Shown here: positions 7,143 through 13,226 of the stretch, piece after piece
How the letters are laid out: every line of letters starts with the position of its first letter
How positions within the stretch are numbered: position 1 is the first letter of the stretch
Source: a virus
Length of the DNA: 34,062 nt
IMG/VR virus record: IMGVR_UViG_3300028920_001181
Coordinates: 1-34,062 of that record
Direction: 5' to 3' (one strand)
Made by a program: the position numbers and the translations under genes
The notes under the pieces: model-generated
Database searches by the model: none
What the model was told of the DNA's origin: nothing
What the model saw: the letters and a program-made list of their open reading frames with translations, nothing else

Positions 7143-7823
7143 ATGCTTCCGATGCAAGTTGATAGAACCCTTCGGTTTTCAACATTATTCGATGTTGAAA
7201 AGCTAATTCAAACTCCAGTCCGAATCATCGGATGTGGAGCTGTCGGGAGGCAGGTTGCTTTGCAACTTGCTGCAATGGGGGTGAGCGAGTTGTATATTTG
7301 TGATTTTGACACAATCACGAGTCACAATGTCGGGAGTCAGGGTTGGCATCCCCGCGAAGTTGGGAAACTCAAGATCGAAATGTTGAGGGAAACACTTCAA
7401 CATTGGAATGGGACCATTTGGACCCAGGAAGGAAAGTGGGAAGAGGGGGATGAAGAAGGAGATTTTCCCACTTTCCTATGCGTGGATTCCCTTTCCGCAA
7501 GACGTAAATGTCTTCGGAAATTGCGAACATTGGGAGTCCCCATCATCATCGACGGAAGAATGGGAGCAGAATATTTCCAAGTGTTCACAGTTCCACGAGG
7601 GCAAGAAGCAGATTTTCTCGACAAGATTCCGAAACAATCGGAACAACATCAGGCCCCATGCACAGCACGGAGTACCCTGTATTGTGCCAATATCGTGGCG
7701 GGGTACATGGTAGCTTCGTACACTGCTTGGATTCGGAAAGCTCCCTCCTTTCCGCTGATCGAAGGGAATATTCTAAGCCGGGAACTCCTTCGCTATCGGA
7801 AATGGGAGGATATCGAACTATGA
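7143..7823 (+). CDS. ThiF/E1-like Ubl-activating enzyme
   Basis: 226 residues, the size of a minimal single-domain E1/ThiF adenylyltransferase. RIIGCGAVGRQVA (27-39) is the Rossmann nucleotide-binding loop; YICDFDTITSHNVGSQ (51-66) supplies Asp54, Asp56 and Asn62; Lys75 or Lys77 follows. DGRMGAEYFQVFTV (137-150) is typical of ThiF proteins linked to E2/JAB genes. Cys173 (QAPCTAR) is the best candidate for a thioester cysteine, with Cys181 nearby. The Arg usually found in the N-x-x-R-Q motif is Ser65 here. Expected reaction: adenylation of the Ubl C-terminal Gly, then transfer to an E2. It starts behind AAAGGAG and overlaps the next gene in ATGA. Confidence 0.88.
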   Translation: MLPMQVDRTLRFSTLFDVEKLIQTPVRIIGCGAVGRQVALQLAAMGVSELYICDFDTITSHNVGSQGWHPREVGKLKIEMLRETLQHWNGTIWTQEGKWEEGDEEGDFPTFLCVDSLSARRKCLRKLRTLGVPIIIDGRMGAEYFQVFTVPRGQEADFLDKIPKQSEQHQAPCTARSTLYCANIVAGYMVASYTAWIRKAPSFPLIEGNILSRELLRYRKWEDIEL

Positions 7824-8740
7824 CAACAATTTTCGACTTCGCATGTCGGGAATGTGGCAGAATCCCGGAATGCCGATTCCATTTGGAAATGTTGGATCGA
7901 GCTCATCTGTTTGATCTACCCGTTATTCCCCATGAGATGCTACCGAAACGATGGTCCCAGGACCAATTGGACTGGTTTCAGGACAATTTCATGCTGCCTT
8001 TCCCTATCATCGGGATTGAAGATCGAGCATCTTTAATCCTGCTGATGGCCCAGAATGAGGGTACCGTAGGCACCCAACAACCTTGGAGATTCATCGAATT
8101 TCTGAGGGAGAAGAGTGATCCTCGGGCATTTCGGGAAGGGGTGGAAGATCTTAATCCCAATAGCCCCACATCGAATAACGTGGGGGGTCTACTGATCCAA
8201 TGGGGGACTTTGCAACAAGAATCCGTTTCCGAAACGGGATATCAGTTGACGGGATCTCTCGCCGGAATTTATATGATCCCTGATCAAACAGGGGATCTTC
8301 TGAACTTGAACCAATGGAGAAGTTCAGAAGATATCGTGACAGCAGCAATACGGAATGCCAACGTGGCCTTAGAGGAGGCTATGGTTTTGGCGAATCGGGA
8401 AACATTCATACTCGAAACTACGCCCTTGGCAGGGCTAAAAAAGCTGGCAAAAAGACCGGAACAAGCTAAAAAAGCTAACTTTCGGTTAAGACCTCTCCGA
8501 AGCCACGAGAGGTCCATTTACACTGTTCTCAGGCCCCACGAAATTCGCAAAGTAATGCGATTGGACGAGGATACTCATCGGTCTGTCCGAGTTCATGAGC
8601 GTCGGGGCCACCAAAGAGTGCTTCGAAGTGACAAATTCACCAAAGCACGGGGGAAAAAGATTTGGATCAATGCCACTTGGGTAGGGGTGTCTGAACAAAC
8701 AATAGGCCGAAAACGATATCGTGTAATTCTTGATGCTTAG
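7820..8740 (+). CDS. Unknown protein translationally coupled to the E1 gene, 306 aa
   Basis: The ATG at 7820 overlaps the E1 stop (ATGA), so translation is probably coupled; the frame is open further upstream but only as an overlap with E1. CRECGRIPEC near the N-terminus (9-18) could bind metal. The middle is helical. The C-terminal ~75 residues are basic, with VHERRGHQRVLRS and KKIWINATWVG (258-289). A similar 'H-x-RRGH ... W-V-x-x-x-W-V-G' pattern occurs in phage and plasmid proteins of unknown function. It may bind nucleic acid or be a target or adaptor of the Ubl pathway; neither is shown. Confidence 0.8.
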   Translation: MTTIFDFACRECGRIPECRFHLEMLDRAHLFDLPVIPHEMLPKRWSQDQLDWFQDNFMLPFPIIGIEDRASLILLMAQNEGTVGTQQPWRFIEFLREKSDPRAFREGVEDLNPNSPTSNNVGGLLIQWGTLQQESVSETGYQLTGSLAGIYMIPDQTGDLLNLNQWRSSEDIVTAAIRNANVALEEAMVLANRETFILETTPLAGLKKLAKRPEQAKKANFRLRPLRSHERSIYTVLRPHEIRKVMRLDEDTHRSVRVHERRGHQRVLRSDKFTKARGKKIWINATWVGVSEQTIGRKRYRVILDA

Positions 8741-8750
8741 GAGGTGTCCC

Positions 8751-9029
8751 ATGCTACCGTTATTTATTGGGGAAGGGGGAAATGTCTCGGTCCAAGATAT
8801 GGGCCGATTAACCTTGGCTCTGGATCTTTTCCGGAAAATCGATTTTCTGGGGTTAAATCCAAAACAAGCAGCGAATTTCCTAAGGGAGCACGCTCTCGAA
8901 GCTCGCCAGAATTATGGATTTCAACTGCTGAGTTCCGCCCAACGGAAAACAGCAGAAAAGTTGAAAGATGAGATCCCGGACACGATCTACCGACTTCGGA
9001 ATTATCTGGGGGCTGTATGCGACGAATAA
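8751..9029 (+). CDS. Hypothetical helical protein, 92 aa
   Basis: The start ATG follows TAGGAGGT, 10 bases after the previous stop. The product is mostly predicted alpha-helix (for example LTLALDLFRKIDFLGLNPKQ) with a basic middle and no cysteine motif, signal or membrane segment. It is a continuation of the Ubl operon and overlaps the next gene by 13 bases, suggesting coupled translation. No family recognised. Confidence 0.75.
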   Translation: MLPLFIGEGGNVSVQDMGRLTLALDLFRKIDFLGLNPKQAANFLREHALEARQNYGFQLLSSAQRKTAEKLKDEIPDTIYRLRNYLGAVCDE

Positions 9030-9262
9030 GCATCGACTTAAGTGAGGGGGATCAGGAAACTTTGAGGGATCATGTTTCCCTCTCCGTAAAATTCAAAACA
9101 CCTGATCCCCTTTTGACAAGTTTCATCGTGGTAATCATGGCCTGTTTGGATCAGGACAAACCGATACCCTGGGGAGCAAAAAGTCTCATCTGTCCCGTCA
9201 TGTCTGAAGAGGACGAAGAAATGGAGAAATGGTTAGATGAGAATATACAACAAGGAGAATAA
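9017..9262 (+). CDS. Hypothetical acidic protein, 81 aa
   Basis: The start ATG lies inside the end of the preceding gene (13-base overlap), with only a weak GGGGG upstream, so it likely depends on coupling. The N-terminal part looks like alternating strand and helix (RRISIDLSEGDQETLRDHV) and the C-terminus is strongly acidic (SEEDEEMEKWLDENIQ). No family recognised. It lies in the same transcription unit as the conjugation genes. Confidence 0.7.
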   Translation: MRRISIDLSEGDQETLRDHVSLSVKFKTPDPLLTSFIVVIMACLDQDKPIPWGAKSLICPVMSEEDEEMEKWLDENIQQGE

Positions 9263-9264
9263 CA

Positions 9265-9816
9265 ATGAGTTGCAGACTAAAAAGGCCCCTATGGCATACG
9301 GAAAATCAGGTGATTCTGGTCCCAAGAAAAAAGGGCCAATGGAACCCTAAAGAGACCAAGAAACGAGCGTTGAGTCCTCGTATTCTGCTGGGTAAATATT
9401 TTCCGGCTTATGTAACTCCTTCCCGATATCTCCGAGAGCTCATTGACCTATTGGAGACCTTCTGGTGGACGAGGAACTACCAGAACAAAACAGATTGGCA
9501 TCAGCTCCGTTGTTTCTTGGAACAAGTGCAGGACCCCAGAATTCGAGAATTCAAAAAGGGAATAATTTGGGCGGAAAAACAATTGACCCGACTCGCTCCC
9601 CCTTTCTGCTTTTGGGGCCATAGAAATCATCAGACTCATGGTTCCATCGGATTTTGGGTAGATCAACGAAAGATGGACCAAACGACAGGAATTGTCACAA
9701 TTCGGCCTGATGAGCCGTGGCCCTCGGGAGCTGATTATGTGCATATTCCGGATAATCCCCAAGGAGCTTGTTTGTACCGGGGGGACACAAGAGAGCTACT
9801 TTGGTGCGACGATTAA
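9265..9816 (+). CDS. Hypothetical protein, 183 aa, last gene of the Ubl operon
   Basis: The ATG follows CAAGGAG and is 2 bases after the previous stop. The first ~45 residues are very basic (PRKKGQWNPKETKKRALSPR). A helical middle follows, then a tryptophan- and histidine-containing C-terminal half (FWGHRNHQTHGSIGFW; YVHIPDNPQGACLYRG) that looks beta-rich. No known family. A 51-base gap holding an inverted copy of the 14-bp motif follows, so the operon probably ends here. Confidence 0.75.
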   Translation: MSCRLKRPLWHTENQVILVPRKKGQWNPKETKKRALSPRILLGKYFPAYVTPSRYLRELIDLLETFWWTRNYQNKTDWHQLRCFLEQVQDPRIREFKKGIIWAEKQLTRLAPPFCFWGHRNHQTHGSIGFWVDQRKMDQTTGIVTIRPDEPWPSGADYVHIPDNPQGACLYRGDTRELLWCDD

Positions 9817-9833
9817 CATCCTCGTAAGGCGAA

Positions 9834-9847
9834 ACGAGGTTGGAATG
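9834..9847 (-). repeat. 14-bp boundary motif, copy 4 (inverted)
   Basis: ACGAGGTTGGAATG on the + strand. Its ACGAGG can pair with CCTCGT at 9820-9825 (6-bp stem). It opens a possible 8-codon ORF (9845-9871) that overlaps the next start. Confidence 0.9.
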
Positions 9848-9867
9848 AGACATGGAAAATCGGGAGA

Positions 9868-10281
9868 ATGATTATGGCAGAATGCGAAAAGAAGGTCCGA
9901 AAGATTGCTGAGGTAATCCTGGATCAGGGGAAAGTCGAATACAGCATAAAATCCGGTCCTGTGCATCCCCCGTTGTCTAGGGACCGGAGCCTCGATAGCT
10001 TTTATGTGGGGTCCCTCAGCTTCACGTTGATGGGGCACAATGGGTGTACCGAACGTGTTCTCGATATTTGGGGTGTGTGCTTCCAGCATCCGGATATCGT
10101 GGAGTATTACATTGTGAGTGGACCTGAATTGCACCATGCCCGATCCGTAGGCACCCTGAGCAATCTACTGTGGACGATGGGAAGGGTCCCTTTTCCGGAT
10201 GTGAGCGATTTGCCCTATGTGTTCCGGTACCTGATTGATCGGGGGACTTTAACTTTCAAGATGGATGTGTACCCCACTTGA
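9868..10281 (+). CDS. Hypothetical protein, 137 aa
   Basis: The start is ATG at 9868, or ATG at 9874 with a better-spaced GGGAG. Mixed alpha/beta, with a helical N-terminus (KKVRKIAEVILDQ) and a later strand-rich part (SFYVGSLSFTLMG, PDIVEYYIVSG). No motif recognised. It stands alone between an inverted copy (9834) and a direct copy (10311) of the 14-bp motif, so it may be a separate cassette. Confidence 0.7.
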   Translation: MIMAECEKKVRKIAEVILDQGKVEYSIKSGPVHPPLSRDRSLDSFYVGSLSFTLMGHNGCTERVLDIWGVCFQHPDIVEYYIVSGPELHHARSVGTLSNLLWTMGRVPFPDVSDLPYVFRYLIDRGTLTFKMDVYPT

Positions 10282-10310
10282 ATCCTTTGAACCCTTTGGA
10301 CTTTTGGTAA

Positions 10311-10324
10311 CATTCCAACCTCGT
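10311..10324 (+). repeat. 14-bp boundary motif, copy 5 (+), left arm of a hairpin
   Basis: Exact CATTCCAACCTCGT. In this copy ATTCCAACCTC can fold against GAGGATGGAAT (10327-10337) over ten pairs with one A-A mismatch. Confidence 0.9.
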
Positions 10325-10487
10325 ATTGAGGATGGAATAATTTGAGAGGGGGTGTATCATGAAGGCAAAATAGGGATACTTCTTACTCCTGGAATGTGAG
10401 GTAAGGAGTAACTCTGCGACAATCACAGAGCTCCGTACAGATACCCTTGGGAGACCGACCCAGGGGTATCTTATTTTTTTCTTTTTT
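10325..10487 (+). ncRNA. Candidate small structured RNA
   Basis: Between the 14-bp motif and a strong terminator lie about 160 bases without a real gene. They contain hairpins TTACTCC/GGAGTAA (10383-10389 with 10405-10411) and CTCTG/CAGAG (10412-10416 with 10426-10430), then the terminator. If the motif promotes transcription, this is a free-standing small RNA; it may instead be the 3' end of the upstream mRNA. No RNA family recognised. Confidence 0.35.
10439..10487 (+). terminator. Strong rho-independent terminator
   Basis: AGATACCCTTGGG (10439-10451) pairs with CCCAGGGGTATCT (10459-10471) over 13 bp with one wobble and a 7-base loop, followed by TATTTTTTT and further T-rich sequence. Confidence 0.92.
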
Positions 10488-10506
10488 GGCCATTTTGCTA
10501 AGAAGA

Positions 10507-10685
10507 ATTTCCATTGCTAATACCAATTTCCGCCACCTGGTAGAATTCACGTGCGTGCCCGCGTGCGATGTGCCTGTGTGCGAAGGGGCGACCGGGTCTG
10601 CTTGACGAGTCGGGTAGGCTTGGGGCGTCGGTGCGGCAGGCCGCGTGGTCTGGTGCTGACAGGGTTTTATAAGCGGAGGTGTGCT
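10507..10685 (+). promoter_or_regulatory. Structured leader, copy B
   Basis: Shares 25 of 26 bases (10507-10532) and an identical 21-base block (10600-10620) with the leader at 3364-3535. The spacing between blocks is the same within 2 bases (67 versus 65), and so is the distance to the start codon (65 versus 60). The middle is G+C-rich with repeated GTGCG but otherwise unlike copy A. It ends GGAGGTGTGCT before ATG 10686. Confidence 0.6.
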
Positions 10686-11201
10686 ATGTCTGAAACTCGA
10701 TTGTCCGACTTGACGAGGGAAGGTTCTCTTGCGGAGCAATGTCTCAATTGCTCCACTGACAAGGATAGGAAATCTTTTGTCGGGAAGGTGCAAACCCTTG
10801 CTGCAAAAGCAGTTGCAACTGCCAAAGGCAAGGCTTGGGCCAAAGCTCTGGTAGCCCATTGTTGCGCTCAGTTGTGGATTGCACAAGCAGAGGGCGGCAC
10901 CGCTTGGCGGTCCAGAGACGGGAAGAAATCTGGCATAAAATGGAACTATGCCGTTCTGCCGGGTAGGCTCAGAGCAATCCTGCCAGAGTGTACGTATTAC
11001 GATAAAGACACAAAGACGCCCGGCATTGATTCGGAGTGGATCAAAGCATTGAAGGAGGCGGGCGTTGTGTCTACCCCTTGGTTGGCTTACGGGTTCCGTG
11101 GCCGAAGGTGTCAGCATGTGAGCTTGGATGGGATCGGGGAGGGCAAGGCAGCGGAGCAAGCCCCACAATCCAGAGAATTGTTAAAGGCTTTGGGACTGTG
11201 A
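10686..11201 (+). CDS. Hypothetical protein, 171 aa
   Basis: The ATG at 10686 follows GGAGGTG. The frame is open upstream through the leader, but that part is not supported. The protein is alanine- and lysine-rich in its first half (VQTLAAKAVATAKGKAWAKA), helical, then more globular (KKSGIKWNYAVLPGRL; WLAYGFRGRRCQHVSLDG). It seems to use more G+C-rich codons than its neighbours. No family recognised. It is flanked by leader copy B and a perfect terminator, so it is a single-gene transcription unit. Confidence 0.75.
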   Translation: MSETRLSDLTREGSLAEQCLNCSTDKDRKSFVGKVQTLAAKAVATAKGKAWAKALVAHCCAQLWIAQAEGGTAWRSRDGKKSGIKWNYAVLPGRLRAILPECTYYDKDTKTPGIDSEWIKALKEAGVVSTPWLAYGFRGRRCQHVSLDGIGEGKAAEQAPQSRELLKALGL

Positions 11202-11209
11202 ACCGACAG

Positions 11210-11253
11210 AACCCTAGGCTACTTTCAACGTGGAGGTAGCCTAGGGTTTTTTT
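11210..11253 (+). terminator. Strong rho-independent terminator
   Basis: AACCCTAGGCTAC (11210-11222) and GTAGCCTAGGGTT (11236-11248) are perfect complements over 13 bp with a 13-base loop, followed by a T run to 11253. Confidence 0.95.
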
Positions 11254-11288
11254 AATGTTGTGGCGAAATAGTATAAGGAAATCTTATA

Positions 11289-11459
11289 ATGGATGATCAG
11301 AATGCGAGGTTCGTATTGCTGGAAGATTTTCTGGCCTTGTGGGCATTGGACCGCGATATTGCGACACGTAATGTCGCAACACTTCTCCGGTTCATTGCAG
11401 GGTATCGTCCTGCCTTGTTAATGAAGCTCATCGAACAGGAGCAGGAAGAGGAGCATTAG
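11289..11459 (+). CDS. Small hypothetical protein, 56 aa
   Basis: The ATG at 11289 has AAGGA 8 bases upstream and the frame stays open for 56 codons to TAG. The product is helical and leucine-rich in the middle (FVLLEDFLALWALDRD; LLRFIAGYRPALLMKLI) with an acidic end (EQEQEEEH). It lies between two strong terminators, so it is its own unit. An 8-bp perfect inverted repeat (TTGCGACA at 11359-11366, TGTCGCAA at 11372-11379) sits inside the gene. No family recognised. Confidence 0.6.
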   Translation: MDDQNARFVLLEDFLALWALDRDIATRNVATLLRFIAGYRPALLMKLIEQEQEEEH

Positions 11460-11506
11460 TACGTCGATTACCCTGCTCGTTAATCCGCACAAGTGACATC
11501 GTTCAG

Positions 11507-11545
11507 GACATCCAGCAGCCTAAGGGCTGGTGGGTGTCTTTTTTT
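11507..11545 (+). terminator. Rho-independent terminator
   Basis: GACATCCAGC (11507-11516) pairs with GCTGGTGGGTGTC (11526-11538) through a small bulge, followed by seven T residues. Confidence 0.88.
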
Positions 11546-11756
11546 ATTTCGATATTTCCAGAGGTAATTGGAGGGAGAGGAGGCGAGCCTGGGGGGGAGG
11601 GTGCCCGGCCCCGACCGCGTGCCGCCATATATAGGGGAAACACCCCATCGGCTCTGGTTTCCCTCCACCCCAATACCTCTAACACCCTCTACAATCATAA
11701 AGTACACTATGTACGGTGGAAATCCAAAATGTCCTCAAAACCAAAAGGAGAAACAA
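11546..11756. other. Gene-free promoter-type region upstream of the 143-aa gene
   Basis: A purine-rich then G+C-rich stretch (11570-11630) is followed by a C/T-rich tract and an A+T-rich end. The frame is open through it, but no start here has a ribosome binding site. I see no clear -35/-10 pair. Confidence 0.4.
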
Positions 11757-12188
11757 ATGATGGCGACCCCCCATCCTATGTATTTTGGGATCGAATTTGG
11801 TCCTGGATTGTGTAACGACCCTTTTCTCGTCGAGCACCTGGAGCAGAGACTTTACCGCCCCCCGACCCAGAGAGTCATCCGCTATCTCAATAAACTGAAG
11901 GAATACAACGTTACTCCCGTCTTTTTCACCAAGCTTCTGGCTCAGCCGCTCCCGAAACACGCCTACGAATTACGTCGGCGGAACATTCTCCAATGGATAA
12001 AACAATATTTCCCGAAAGATAGCTACCCCAGCTTCTACGAACCCCAAAACAAATTGCATCTTCGGTACAAGCGACCTGAGTACCCTATCCCTGTCCTGTA
12101 CGAGGATGCCAATAATTTTCACTGCCTCGATGAGGTCGAAAGGCTGTGCCGAACGCTTTCGGAATCAACGACAGGGTCCCGAACGTGA
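11757..12188 (+). CDS. Hypothetical protein, 143 aa
   Basis: The ATG at 11757 follows AAAAGGAG; an in-frame ATG at 11709 has no ribosome binding site. The protein is tyrosine-, proline- and arginine-rich and basic, with helical segments such as QRVIRYLNKLKEYNVTP and LRRRNILQWIKQYF. No motif or membrane segment. It is the first gene after a terminator, so it begins a new transcription unit that ends near the 14-bp motif at 12218. Confidence 0.7.
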   Translation: MMATPHPMYFGIEFGPGLCNDPFLVEHLEQRLYRPPTQRVIRYLNKLKEYNVTPVFFTKLLAQPLPKHAYELRRRNILQWIKQYFPKDSYPSFYEPQNKLHLRYKRPEYPIPVLYEDANNFHCLDEVERLCRTLSESTTGSRT

Positions 12189-12217
12189 CAGCAGGTTAAA
12201 CCAACTAAAACAGACTT

Positions 12218-12231
12218 CATTCCAACCTCGT
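12218..12231 (+). repeat. 14-bp boundary motif, copy 6 (+)
   Basis: Exact CATTCCAACCTCGT, ending 22 bases before the start codon of the membrane protein gene. Confidence 0.9.
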
Positions 12232-12253
12232 TTGGTTAAAGGAGAATTTTATT

Positions 12254-12715
12254 ATGCATTTTCACTTGGTCTACAACTCATTTTGGTTTCATGTTGGTTG
12301 TTTAGTGTTGTGTGTGATTCTCGTTTGCAGCTTGTTCCCGAAAAATCAAGTTGCTGCGGTGGAAGTGACTGAGTGGGTCCAGATTCGGAATTTGATCCAG
12401 AAAACGGTCGAAAATCTTGAAACACGCTGTGACCAGTTGGAGCAGCGGATGACCTACCTGGAGCAGAATTCGTTTCTCAATTTTATGACAGATCCGGTTC
12501 CAGTAACCTATGTTGAGTTCAATGAGCGTTTTGATCTGGTATGGCACAGTATTGGCTCCTTGCTGTCCGCCTTCGAAGAACTTAAAGTGTTGGTTCTCCA
12601 GAACCCGATGGATACCCTCCTGGGTGACAAACTTGATGACGTGTTGCGAAGTTTGACGGAATTGACTGAAGCCGTGAAAACATATTGTGATGTCCCAACG
12701 GAGATGCTCCCATGA
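12254..12715 (+). CDS. Membrane-anchored coiled-coil protein, 153 aa
   Basis: One N-terminal hydrophobic segment (about residues 10-28, HVGCLVLCVILVCSLF) is followed by a long heptad-like helical region (IRNLIQKTVENLETRCDQLE; LLSAFEELKVLVLQ; VLRSLTELTEAVK). This is a signal-anchor plus coiled coil, as in some spanin-like or superinfection-exclusion proteins, but no such family was recognised. The start follows AAAGGAG and the end overlaps the next start in ATGA. Confidence 0.75.
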   Translation: MHFHLVYNSFWFHVGCLVLCVILVCSLFPKNQVAAVEVTEWVQIRNLIQKTVENLETRCDQLEQRMTYLEQNSFLNFMTDPVPVTYVEFNERFDLVWHSIGSLLSAFEELKVLVLQNPMDTLLGDKLDDVLRSLTELTEAVKTYCDVPTEMLP

Positions 12716-13134
12716 ATTCATGTACCATGATCCACGGTCCTAAAGATGGAGAAACATTCAATATCGAAACAAGAGGAAACGTTCCACCTGCCCTCGTCCA
12801 ATTCCAGACAGGTCCAAATCGGCGAGCAGTTTACAAGATCATTGATTCCTTCCGATTGATTTATCAGTTTACAAATTATATTTCCACGACCTGGGACGAA
12901 GATCCCGCCGAAGAGATAGAGGGGGATAATCCGGTTGCTCTCCTTTCAGATCGACCTGAGGACATTGAAGCTACACTGTGCCAAATGGAAGATGACGAAG
13001 CTGCTGAATTGAGAGGTGAGCCGCTGGAAAGTCAGGGTCCCGACATAGATTCGTCTTTCCCGTCTCAAATTGATTTTGAACCCAGAGATGTTGAATCTCC
13101 GGATATGGACGATAACGATCCCCTTCCCCCTTGA
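12712..13134 (+). CDS. Hypothetical acidic protein, 140 aa
   Basis: Its ATG overlaps the preceding stop (ATGA), so it is probably translationally coupled to the membrane coiled-coil protein. The first ~65 residues look globular (FNIETRGNVPPALVQFQTG; YKIIDSFRLIYQFTNYI). The remaining half is acidic and proline-rich, likely disordered, ending DMDDNDPLPP. No family recognised. Confidence 0.7.
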   Translation: MNSCTMIHGPKDGETFNIETRGNVPPALVQFQTGPNRRAVYKIIDSFRLIYQFTNYISTTWDEDPAEEIEGDNPVALLSDRPEDIEATLCQMEDDEAAELRGEPLESQGPDIDSSFPSQIDFEPRDVESPDMDDNDPLPP

Positions 13135-13226
13135 GATGTGCTCGGATAATCTTTGGTGGAGGCCTGGAATAGATTACGGGACCCTGGTGTTTTTCCTGTA
13201 ATTTTATTTCTTGCGGAGATTCCCTT

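Larger units (their letters stand above)
10282..10685. other. Long gene-free region: boundary motif, candidate RNA, terminator, leader copy B
   Basis: These 404 bases hold no convincing gene. In order they contain the 14-bp motif (10311), a 4-codon ORF with a good ribosome binding site (ATG AAG GCA AAA TAG at 10359-10373, after GAGAGGGGG), two small hairpins, a strong terminator (10439-10487), and the second copy of the structured leader (10507-10685). Confidence 0.7.

Noticed and set aside
10383-11168. 261-codon - strand frame
   Set aside because: It runs antisense through a strong terminator and a + strand gene with good ribosome binding site; no motif.
11285-11290. TATAAT as a -10 promoter box
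   Set aside because: It overlaps the start codon of the 56-aa gene, which has its own ribosome binding site upstream.
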